From positions 248,001 through 312,000 of the forward strand of contig KK106985.1 in assembly GCA_000611775.1 (NCBI GenBank): DNA of 64,000 nucleotides. Direction: 5' to 3'. Below are positions 33,430 through 43,371 of this stretch, one piece after another; within the stretch, counting starts at the first letter, position 1; every line of letters starts with the position of its first letter. Source of the DNA: Umbilicaria muhlenbergii (taxonomy: Eukaryota; Ascomycota; Lecanoromycetes; Umbilicariales; Umbilicariaceae). The position numbers were made by a program, and so were the translations under genes. Under the pieces are notes generated by a model, which worked only from the letters and a program-made list of their open reading frames with translations, did not search any database and had not been told where the DNA came from.

Positions 33430-33719
33430 NNNNNNNNNNNNNNNNNNNNNNNNNNNNNNNNNNNNNNNNNNNNNNNNNNNNNNNNNNNNNNNNNNNNNNN
33501 NNNNNNNNNNNNNNNNNNNNNNNNNNNNNNNNNNNNNNNNNNNNNNNNNNNNNNNNNNNNNNNNNNNNNNNNNNNNNNNNNNNNNNNNNNNNNNNNNNNN
33601 NNNNNNNNNNNNNNNNNNNNNNNNNNNNNNNNNNNNNNNNNNNNNNNNNNNNNNNNNNNNNNNNNNNNNNNNNNNNNNNNNNNNNNNNNNNNNNNNNNNN
33701 NNNNNNNNNNNNNNNNNNN
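33430..33719. other. assembly gap, 290 N
   Basis: Unresolved bases. The left side is extremely C-rich and the right side begins with a G run, so the gap sits at the composition switch. The gap length may be an estimate. Confidence 0.99.
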
Positions 33720-34112
33720 GGGGGGGTCGGGGATGGGTGGGTGGAGAGAAGAGGTAGGCTCGGCCATTGGGGTGTGGTGGTGCGTAGGGTGGAGGGTTTT
33801 GAGTGTGTGGTTCCGAGGATGAGAAGGTTGGTAGGTGTGGTGAGGATCGTGGAGAGGTGTTTGTAGATCGGGATGAACAGGACTGGAGAGGGAGTGTTGA
33901 TTGATGAATGAATACTTAGCTTGGTGTGTTGGAGATAAGACTTGGTTAGCCTATCTAGAGATGATCTAATGGTCTATTCACACAGCACCCTTCTAGTGCT
34001 TTCCTTCGCCGGAAGTCGTCGACACAAAATGCCTCTTCGTGACCATGCAGCCAATAACCACCATAGTAATCCACCACACCATACCATCCCCATCCCCACT
34101 CTAGCCACCCCT

Positions 34113-35324
34113 TCACTCCCCCTCCCTCCCCCCCACCTTCCCCCTCTCCACCCTCAAAAACGCATTAACCTCCCCCACCACCCTCTCATTCAACCCCATT
34201 GCCATATTCCCCACCCTCCCCCTAATCGGCCCCCCATACCTCAACTCGACCCTCTCCAGACTCCCCGACATCCCTGCCAGCCCCATCAACGCCTCCCTCG
34301 GCACCCCCGACCACCTGCACCGGTCCGCCGGCCACCCCAGCACAATCTTCAAACACCTCAACGCAGGTAAATGCCCCAAGTCGACGAGCGCGTGGCAGTC
34401 GCCGTCGACGACGAAGAGCACGTTGTGCACGAGCAGCCGGTTCGTGGGGCCGATGGCGCGGAGCCATTCGTGGAAGTGGTGGCGGGCGGGGCCGTAGGAG
34501 GTGTATTGGAAGACGTTGTGGGCGTAGTAGAGGGGGGTGGCTTCGAGGTAGGTGAGGCGGCAGGTGAGGGCGAGGGAGAGGGCGGTGGTGCCGCCGAGGG
34601 GGAGGCGGTAGTGCGGGTAGGTTGCGGCGAGGAAGGTGGGGGAGAGGTATGCGCTGGCGGGGTGGGGGTGGGGAGGGCGGTGGTGGTGGGTTATTTGGAT
34701 TGGGTCCGAGAAGGTGAGGACGAGGGCGTATATGCGCGTGCGGATCTCCACTGGAAGGTTGAGGAATGGGGAGACGAGGGGAGGAAGGCGCTTGGCAGGG
34801 GGTGGGGGGTTGGTGGGGGTGATTTGGTACTGGGTGGGTAATGCTGAAGGCGGTTCCGAGAATGCGGGAAAGAGCTTGTTGGTGGGAGTGCTAATCTCCA
34901 GTGAAGAGCTGAGGACCCTCGAGGGGGCTATCGGGAGGGTCTTGGCGGGAAGCAACGGCTCGGTGTGGGTGATTTGGTTCTGGGATAGTAATGCCTCTGG
35001 CGGCTCGGAGAACGTTGGGGCAAGCTTATCGGTGGGAGTGCTGATTTCCACTGGGGAGTTGAGGACGGTGGATGGGGGCGTCGGGAGGGTCTTGGCGAGA
35101 AGTAACGGCTTGGCATGAGTGACCTGGATCTGGGATATTGAAACCTCTGGATTTGAGACCAATGGGACTCTCGTCTCATCGAGTTCAGCAGCAACGTCCT
35201 TTTTGGCTGATATATGCGGCGAAGGTTCTCTTGTAGGTGGAAGGCTTGGCATCAGCACATGGTTGAGCTTTTGCACTGGAAGAGGAGGCTCTTTGAGAGC
35301 TGCTTGCGCCCGAGTTCTGACCAT
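34113..35324 (-). CDS. F-box-like protein with three 50-residue repeats
   Basis: One open frame of 403 residues. LNLPVEIRTRIYALVLTF at about 188-205 is the F-box-like LPxEIRxxIY motif of a large family of fungal proteins, and the C-terminal 200 residues (LALTCRLTYLEATPLYYAHN, then a Leu-rich part) fit that family. The N-terminal region is unusual: residues 61-110, 111-160 and 161-210 are three copies of one 50-residue block without gaps, and only the third keeps the full F-box-like motif. The first 60 residues are disordered and basic. Function is unknown; F-box proteins usually select substrates for SCF ubiquitin ligases. The start at 35324 is the only ATG near the 5' end. Confidence 0.7.
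   Translation of the reverse strand: MVRTRAQAALKEPPLPVQKLNHVLMPSLPPTREPSPHISAKKDVAAELDETRVPLVSNPEVSISQIQVTHAKPLLLAKTLPTPPSTVLNSPVEISTPTDKLAPTFSEPPEALLSQNQITHTEPLLPAKTLPIAPSRVLSSSLEISTPTNKLFPAFSEPPSALPTQYQITPTNPPPPAKRLPPLVSPFLNLPVEIRTRIYALVLTFSDPIQITHHHRPPHPHPASAYLSPTFLAATYPHYRLPLGGTTALSLALTCRLTYLEATPLYYAHNVFQYTSYGPARHHFHEWLRAIGPTNRLLVHNVLFVVDGDCHALVDLGHLPALRCLKIVLGWPADRCRWSGVPREALMGLAGMSGSLERVELRYGGPIRGRVGNMAMGLNERVVGEVNAFLRVERGKVGGREGE
34695..35144 (-). repeat. 150-bp coding tandem repeat, three copies
   Basis: Within the F-box-like gene. Landmarks recur at exactly 50-residue spacing: AKTL, AKTL, AKRL (77, 127, 177); VEIS, LEIS, VEIR (92, 142, 192); FSEPP, FSEPP, FSDPI (105, 155, 205). No insertions or deletions are needed. 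Confidence 0.9.
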
Positions 35325-36638
35325 TTCTTCGACGTAGAGTCTCTGTAGATATGGATTTCAGTGACGGCTCATCCATAAGGGGGTTGCCAAGACATACCGA
35401 AAGACTCGCCACTTTTTTTGACCAATGAATTATTCAGAACATGACTGCCGCAATCAACTGTCACATGTAGAGATGTTACTTGAGCATAGTGGTGGTGGTT
35501 GTAGTGACATGCAGAGAGTTGGTGTTGAGGTAAAGTGAGGTTTCCAGATATCAAAGTCTATTTAGCGCAGCGAGAGCATAGGGCTAGACTAGCCGATGAG
35601 CCCACCGCCTCGTATTCACCGACTCCAGGAGGATGGATTGTCCCCGTGAAGTGTTGGACTCTGGCGAATGTTTAGGATAGCCACGCCCTTCATAGATATA
35701 CCATAGGCCTAGGAATCATGGCTCAACGACTCCATTTGAGAAAATGACAAAGGATCTCCAAGTAGAATATTACAAGCTCGGGATATTAGCGTGCCTGAAT
35801 AAAATCCCCCCCCTCTCATTTTGTGTGGGGGGGGATTTTATTTGCCGGAGCTAGTATTCCCCCGTATTATCCCCCACACAAAATCTGCACAGCGTATTTG
35901 ATGCAATCACAGACGATTTTCTAGTTTTTAGTGCCGCTAAATGTGTAATACTACTAATCAAAGCAATTGCAACTCTCAGTTATAATTTCACACAAACATG
36001 GCTGATGTCGTGTGACATGTAACATTAAGATATTCGTATGGGGGATACCGCAATAAAAATTTCCCCCACACAAAATCGTGTAGGGGAGGATTTTATCGCG
36101 GGAGCTTGTAACACCCGCCGATCAGCTTCGGGGATTTAGTTACGAGGCTTGCGGTACATGGTCGTAAGAGTGAGTATTGGATATAGAGTCATGAACAGTG
36201 GGATAACAGCCAGCGGGTGTACGGACAAACCGAGTTGCAGCCTCCAGCTGAGGCCCCTCTCGATGTTACAGAAGCGAAAGCGATGTATCTGAACTCCCAA
36301 GGTGAATCAATCCGCCCCCAAAATCTATTAAATGGTTGAGGGGATCCCCAGCTGATGACTGCCACTTACTTTCTATACGCCTCTGTGAGCGAAGGAGATA
36401 GCAAGCACCCTCTTTAGCTATCTCCATTCTCATCCTTTCCGACTCTGAACCTGTACCTGCGAGATAGATAAAGATGTCTCGCTCTGGATGCTTTCGTTTT
36501 CGTGTCTTCAGTGCGAGCCATCAATGCATGTACGTTTCCGTACGTTTTCGTACATTTTCGTTGCGAAGACCCAATAACAATGTCTCCACGCATTTCTTTA
36601 TCTCTTGACCACAATGATCCCAGCGGCCTCGAGTTCCA
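35325..36638. other. 1.3-kb intergenic region with hairpin element
   Basis: Divergent spacer between the F-box-like gene and the HExxH gene. It contains the hairpin-bounded AT-rich element described next. Near 36530 a repeated GTACGTTTTCGTAC-like motif occurs. No gene recognised. Confidence 0.4.
35799..36103. mobile_element. possible MITE-like element bounded by hairpins
   Basis: At 35799-35814 and 35828-35843 AATAAAATCCCCCCCC is followed, after a 13-nt loop, by its exact reverse complement. About 210 bp further on (36052-36098) a similar but imperfect hairpin recurs. A 14-bp motif CCCCCACACAAAAT is found at 35872 and 36063, and its reverse complement at 35819. The interior is AT-rich and has no coding potential. 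The layout resembles a short non-autonomous terminal-inverted-repeat element; no target duplication is clear. Confidence 0.4.
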
Positions 36639-37802
36639 ATGGGAATATATAATACATACATGATGGCTGCACGCCCAAGCAATCCTCTCGGATCCAGTGC
36701 CTCAATTTATATACGAAGCCCTATTATATATCGCAGCGCCGCAAGCATGGCCGCCTGGCCCGGTACCGCTGGGCCCAGCACTGCTGCGCCCGGCAACGCT
36801 GCGACCAGCAATGACCCTCGGACCCGCTACTTCCAATTCCCAACCGTCTGGCTAATGACAGCCTCAAGCATCGACCCTCCCCAGCCTCCCTATCTCCCCG
36901 ACACTCCCATCCACGATCTCTTCAGCGAAGACAAATTCAGAAAAACCACCGGACCCATCGTGTCACCAGGACGTCTCCCCCTAACCCCAGCACAATATCG
37001 CCAGATCCTACCCGCCCTGCGGCTCGCCTCGAAATTCATCACCAACGACGCCTGCCTCGCCTGGTGGACAACCCTCTGCTTCTCAACCGTCCACACCGAC
37101 GGCCCCACCCAGCGACGCTACCTTGCTCCCCTCGCGTCCACCCCCGCCCGCTGTGCCCAAGTCCGCCAACTCCTAACCGACAACGCACACCGCGTGCGCT
37201 TCCGCTTCGTCGAACCCGACACCTGGGACCGCGACGCCTACGGCAGAGCCCAATCCCAGGGCGACAATTTCCTCGTCACGCTGCACAGCAACCACCTCAG
37301 ATACATCATATACCCCAACGGCCTCGGCGCCGCGCACGAAAGCCGCCGGCTGCGCTTCTTCTTCCACCTCGCAATGATACTGGTGCACGAAACGGCGCAC
37401 TGCGTCTCCCGCATGATACACGGGCACGACGAGCCGTTCCACGCCCTGGACGAGCCGGAGATCGAGATGGGTTCCAGCTGGGAGCATTTCATCTTCAACG
37501 GGAAGATCCAGCCGTTGAATGGGTTGCGGAGCGCGCAGCTGGGATTGGTGTGGGCGCGGTGGCTGGACGACCAGGGGCAAGATGATGCGTTGGGGAGGCG
37601 GGAGTTGCGGTTCTGGGGGGTGTATATGGCGTGGATAGAGTCGTTGTTTCGGGAGCTGACGTGGCGGAAGGTCGATGCTTTGGGGATTAAGGAGATCGAG
37701 GTGCGGACGTGTGGGGATAGGGCACGGTCTGCTCTTGATGAGGAGGGGTATTGGGAGAAGAGACATCTACAACAACAACAACAACAACAGGCGGCTGGTT
37801 AG
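36639..37802 (+). CDS. HExxH putative metallopeptidase-like protein
   Basis: A single open frame of 387 residues (an internal start at 36660 is also possible). In the middle lies LAMILVHETAHCVSRMIHGH, with HETAH at residues 250-254, a zinc-binding HExxH in a hydrophobic helix. About 20-30 residues later EPEIEMGSSWEHFIF offers Glu candidates for the third ligand, in the E-x-G-x-x-W/F-E context seen in uncharacterised fungal HExxH proteins. No signal peptide or membrane helix stands out. The C-terminus ends in a Gln run encoded by CAA repeats. Substrate and role unknown. Composition switches from C- to G-rich near 37400. Confidence 0.65.
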   Translation: MGIYNTYMMAARPSNPLGSSASIYIRSPIIYRSAASMAAWPGTAGPSTAAPGNAATSNDPRTRYFQFPTVWLMTASSIDPPQPPYLPDTPIHDLFSEDKFRKTTGPIVSPGRLPLTPAQYRQILPALRLASKFITNDACLAWWTTLCFSTVHTDGPTQRRYLAPLASTPARCAQVRQLLTDNAHRVRFRFVEPDTWDRDAYGRAQSQGDNFLVTLHSNHLRYIIYPNGLGAAHESRRLRFFFHLAMILVHETAHCVSRMIHGHDEPFHALDEPEIEMGSSWEHFIFNGKIQPLNGLRSAQLGLVWARWLDDQGQDDALGRRELRFWGVYMAWIESLFRELTWRKVDALGIKEIEVRTCGDRARSALDEEGYWEKRHLQQQQQQQAAG

Positions 37803-38281
37803 ATTGGAATATATAACCTTGATCGTATACGACGGTTAGCAGGCGCAATATCAGATTAAGTAGCATTTTTAGGCAGAATAATGGGGGATCTTTAGCAGTC
37901 AATTAATCATGAAAAGCACATTTTTGCCCAGTGAGATGAAAAGCGTAGATGATGGAGCTCAGTAACTGTTACTTCTAGAATCCACACACTGGATCCTCTT
38001 TTGAGGCTATCTATTTGCTGCCGAAATATCGAGGGTCCTCCTGTCAGACGTAGGATCAAAAGAAATGGCAGTCGCAGAAAGGGTAACCCCTGCCCGACAA
38101 AGCACCGAAATATAAGCATATACAGTAAATATGTATCAGAAAATCGAAGCCAGATAAAAAGCATTCAACTCGAGGCGATAGACCGCATGCAATAGCAGAA
38201 ATCCAGAATCATATGTTATACAATGTAGGCGGTCTGTTTCCGCCACCCCCCGCAGCAACCACTGAACAAAAGCCCCACCCA
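37803..38281. other. intergenic between convergent genes
   Basis: About 480 bp of 3' flanks; no further gene seen. Confidence 0.4.
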
Positions 38282-41200
38282 TCACCTCCCCGCACTCAAA
38301 TTGCTATTATTTTTCAAAAAAGTCCTGGCGTCCCTATCCCCCCCATTCGCCGCGACCTCCATCCAATGAAACGCGACCGAGAAGATCAACGGATCCAACC
38401 CCTCCGTCACCGCCGACGACGCATTGACATCCTTGTTGTTTTTCTTGTCCAGGGCCATCAGCACGGGCCGAAAGACATCCTTCGGTTTGCTCAGCGGCAA
38501 GAGCGTGATGCGCGGCTCGACCAGTTCGGGGTTGGCGAGGTAGAAGAGAGCGAGTTCGCGGGCGGCGGAGGGGAAACCTTCTTTGGCGGCAATGGTGTAC
38601 ATGGTTGCGGCCGAGGAGCGAGTGTATTTCGCTAATTCCTCGTCGCAGATGGAATGGTCAGATATCGCTCTGGGTTCAATGGTGGCGTGCGAATCCGGTT
38701 TAGTTGGTGAGTTGGGTTGAGCTGATTCCCTCCTCTGACTCGCGTTGTCGTCGGGCTTCCAGTGGTATGCCACAATTTGATCTGCTAATCTTATCTTAGC
38801 CTTGCAATGATCTTCTTTCAAAGCCAGGGCAGCCAGTCCTGCGTCCCAAAATGCCTTTCCACGTTGCGTATGATCAAGTATCGAAGAAGGTACAAAGGCC
38901 GCAATGTATTGAAGGTCGCGGAACAGGGTTCTTGGTCGCAGGCTTGGGTCATCAAAGATTGATTGCAATACCGTACCACAATCATTGGGAGCTTCGCAGT
39001 CGTCTTTGATTGAGACCGACAATCTCGTGGGTCCGGATTGGAGGGTGTTGGCGCGGCGCTCTTCGCAGTTTGCCCTGACTTCCTCAATCCGAGTAGCTTT
39101 GGTCCTTGGCACTCCAATACCGCGAACGCCAGCGCGTCTAGTGGCGTTTGAGTTAGGTGATCTTGCGTGGTAGTCTGGATCTGGGGGGACCGCAACTTGC
39201 AACCAGCTCAAGGCGAGAACCTCAAGCTCGTAGAGCATCTGAAGCTTGACATAGGGATCAGGACTAGCTGAGAACCTTGTGAGAAGTTTCTTGTACGCCT
39301 CGTGATCCGGGAATGGTGATTCTAGATTCTTTTCACCTCCAATCGCAGGTTTGGAAGGACTAGCTTCGCTATTCTTGTTGGCCACCGGCGCTTCCTGCAG
39401 GGTTCCGAAGCTCCATTCTCCGTGTGGCGTGCCTTCACTGGGGAGCTGGTCGACTTCAGTACCACTTGGCAGAGCAATGGGTTCAGGCAAAGGCTCCATA
39501 TGCACCAAGGGCGTGGAGGTGATGTTTCCGTGCGTTGAGGTTCCTCTAGGTACAGGATCGATAAGAACGTGCTCACACGCTTGGTCGTTGTTGTCTGATA
39601 TCCAGCTATCGGTCTCACTGCCTTGCACCCAATTGAGGTTGCCAAGATCGCTGATGAGAAGACTGGTCAAGGTTTGCTTAAGCGTGTCCAGAAATGCGCG
39701 TTTACCAAAGCCTGCGGGGTGTGGATCCCCGATGCCTGGACTGGGTATTCCAGCTCTATAGACTGTTGTGGGTGACTTTGACCCCATATCCGGATTCGAC
39801 GGTGGTAACGCATCAACAGTGAGTGACCACAAGGGAACGGGTTCTCGCGATCTCGCAGAAGACTTTCTGCTGCCAGTGTTGCCAATGACATAGCTCGATG
39901 TATCAGCGTTGGTGCCTTTTGGGACCGTCCAAGGAAAATGATATGGAGGGTTGGTGTTCACCTGAGACATCGACGATCTATTGCTTCCAAGCCCTGCCTG
40001 AGAATCAAGCTGAGGAGGGATCTCGCGACTGCCCCGGTCAAAGGTTTGTCTCTCGTACGTATAAAGAGAGCTAGACCAGAGATCAGGACTCTTCAGCAGT
40101 GAATCTCCTATGAGTCTATTGACACATTTCTGGATCTCAAAGCAAAACCTGTGGATCCTCTCTTCGCCCTTGCAGAAATTCTCAATACTTCGCTCAGTAA
40201 GCCACCTTGTAGTCAACTCTACCTGCTCGTCTCCCAACTTCATAGGACCGCCATGGTCTACTGGCGCGGTCATAGCTTCCAAAGTCTGCCCATCGGTTCT
40301 GTCATATCCAATCGAACTTTTAAGTCTGTGACGAGCCCACGAAGATAGACTGCTGTTGCGTTGTCTCCCCCGAGTAGGGTTTGCCATGGCTCGTAGGGCC
40401 AGAGTGACTTTCCTGGCATCGTCGTATCTTGAAGAATGTATGACCTCGGAAAAATACCACATCTTGTCCCGCAAAGCTTTAGATTCATGTTCTAGACCCC
40501 GAAGGATAGATCCCTGGTCATGTCTCAACGCACCCAGTCGTAATAACGCGCTGTTACTCCGCTCGATAGACGCCCTCCACTTCCGGACCTCCTTCTCAAA
40601 GTCTCGGGTGATCTGCGTCACCAGGAGGTTGGGTTCGTTACAGACTGACGATCTCGTCAAAATAACTCGCAGGGCACGCTGGCTCCTCCACCAGAATTGC
40701 GCTGACTGGAAGTCATAACGTGCTTGGCTGATGTCAAAAGCTTTTCCAAACATTCCTTCCAACTGGGGTCCAGCTCTGCCCGCAGTTCCTGGTTCTATAT
40801 CGCTTCCTGACTGCTCAGAGCCCGGCATCATGCTACCAGATTCTTGAGAAGATCGAGTCGCAACTGCAGCATCGAGAGAACATCCGGAGATACTGATCGT
40901 GGGGGCTGTGTTATCTTGAGGGTCGCGGGCGGGAATGACGCTAGGCCATCGGTGCTTGAGAACATGGATAGGAAGATATCGGTCATCGACCAGTCGCGCA
41001 GTTGCTTCTTTCACCAGCTCATAGTCCTTTCCGAGATCACCGTCTGTTAGTAGATCCATGTAGCCTCCCGGGCCGTCATGATCTTCGGACTCATGAGATT
41101 CGTCCAAAGAGAGTCCTCCACCGTCACGACCAATGTAGACTACTGCCCATTGCTCGACCGCTGGGTGGCACGAGCCTTCCGTCTTCTCCGACCCGACCAG

Positions 41201-43371
41201 ATGCGGTAAATCATCGCACAGTATTCTTAGTTGCCGCCCATAATCCTCATCGCTTTCCAGCGTCCCATGTCTAGAGTTTTCAGAATAGACTGTGGTGGGC
41301 CCATGAAGAACGTGGCCAGCTTCATCAACAGGAGCAACGTTGGATATGGTGTTACTAGTCAGGGAAGTACCGCTGATACTTGGAGCGGTAGATGAATTCA
41401 ATGCGCTTTGCGGATCTGATGTGTCGGATGTAAAGATCGACGAGACTGTAAACAAGGACGCCGAGGACTCCATGCCGTTGAACCCTGAATTGTACGAGAC
41501 ATCGGAGAGTGAATGAGGATCGGGAAAGAGCGCTTGCACCATAGTCGCAAAGTCGGATGGACTGATTAGTAAGTATGACTGGGGCCCAGAGTTCTGTTCT
41601 TCCTCTGAGCTGGTAGGATACGAGGTTTGTGGTTCTGCAGCAGAATCAACGTGAAAAAGGTCGATAATTCGCTCGATATGCGCTCTTATTCCAGGTATGA
41701 CCGGTCCAGTATGTTTCCTAATTGTAGCACTTTCAGCGCGGCATCCGAATAATACAAATAGACCGTCATACCAAGGCGAAACAATATCTGAAACTTGCTT
41801 CTGGATTCGGATTGCAAGCTCTTTCAAGACTCTTTGCCGGAGAGAATCTGTAATATGGTAGTTGATGCAGATACCTTGGCTCTGCGCAGGTTTTAGTAAG
41901 ACGTCCAGCCGGGAGCGCTTCGAATACATACCTCGGGGTAGGTAATCACACGATAAAAGTATTTGGAAAAGCACCATCCAAGGACGATATCGTTCCTGGC
42001 CTTTCTGGCTTGCTCCGGATCCTTGATCTTTTCAAGTATGGACCGGGCAAAGTCCAAAACACCTTCGGGCAAACACCCAACGGTCGGCCTGGCTCCTAAG
42101 AGCTTAAAGAAGGCATCCAGGGCTTGATCGAAGAACTCCGAGATTGTGGTAGCGGCCACTGGCTCGTTGAAACCTTTGTTTTGACTGTTGGGCGGTTCTA
42201 ATATGGACGCTCCATCCTGGAGCAACTTCAATAGGAATACTTCCAATTGGGGCTTGATTTCCCATGCTCGCAGTGCAGCCCAGATATCAAGTATGGTCTC
42301 CACAAAGCGTTCACTTCCACGATTGGCCCCCGTGAGGACACTGGCGCAAGCTGTTGACCACACATCAGAGCGACGGATGTCTTCGTCGGAACCAAGCTCC
42401 GATGAATCGTCAAACACGGTATAGAGTAATGAAGAAAGACGATCACGCCTTTGAAGATGTCGTAGATGATCTACACCAAACGAAACATAACCGGAACTAG
42501 TCAAACTCCGAGAAGCCTGGGCCTTCCCTGAGGAATAATTATGAATGATTGAGTCAACAACACTGGGAGATTGATGTGGAAAGATGATAGCAGAAAACTC
42601 TGAGGGAGGCAATGATGTGATACGGCTAGCAAGAAATCCTGGCTCCGTTCGAATCCTAGTCATGAAGCCGACGACAATCTCTTGCGACTCAGAAGGAAGG
42701 TTTGCAATCCATGATCCTGACGGCATTGGCAAAGGCTCAGCTGCATTACCAATTTGATACCTCCGAGTTGGCGAAACCGTCCAAAGACGGCTATCACCGC
42801 ACCTCTGAAGATCAACTAATGCATTGTAAAGCGTGACGAAATCATCTTTCTGGTCGGTTTTGTAGCGATTGACCAGCGAACGGTAAGCTGACTGGATACA
42901 GCGTATGACGCGCCTGGAGACGCCAGACCAGACCAGCAAGCCACGGACCTGCGAGGCTAGCGCCTCGCATTGTAATCTTTGGTATTTCTCATGCTGTATT
43001 ACACTTGAAAGCTCCGTGAGGGAAATGAACGGCATCACTCTGGGCGAGTTCGGTACGTGATCCTTTCCTTTCTGCTGGGTTCCGGCGCCCAGTAGAGGCC
43101 CTGCAGAATGGTGAGACGTCTCTGAGTTCATGCCTTCATCGGCCGATGCATCGGCTGTCCCTCGATGTTGCTGCTCGACATGCGCAACCTCAACCAGCGG
43201 CGGATCCTGAAGTCTTGCTTGTTCTATTTGGCCCGTAGCGAGATTACTCCCTTCCGCAGGCTCCTCCAGTGCCCCGGCACGCTTGTCTTCCCTGACGACC
43301 CCTCCAGATTGCGAAGGCGACCCTGGCGTCCTTGACTTCTGTTCGAATTGGACATTGCCTTGTTGCGCCAT
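38282..43371 (-). CDS. large conserved-looking fungal protein, 1,679 residues
   Basis: Two exons, 43371-41932 and 41881-38282, joined over a 50-nt intron (GTATGT donor, TTACTAA branch, CGCAG acceptor, phase 0). The N-terminal 100 residues are disordered. Helical regions lie around 150-260 (AYRSLVNRYKTDQKDDFVTL) and 400-600. The middle is Ser/Pro-rich. The last 250 residues are more ordered: GKAFWDAGLAALALKEDHCK, AATMYTIAAKEGFPSAAREL and AFHWMEVAANGGDRDAR, which look like Sel1-type (TPR-like) repeats with the typical A-x-x-G spacing. No catalytic motif, signal peptide or membrane helix is evident. I do not recognise a named family. The start at 43371 is the first ATG; the frame continues upstream only through a non-ATG codon. 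Confidence 0.7.
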
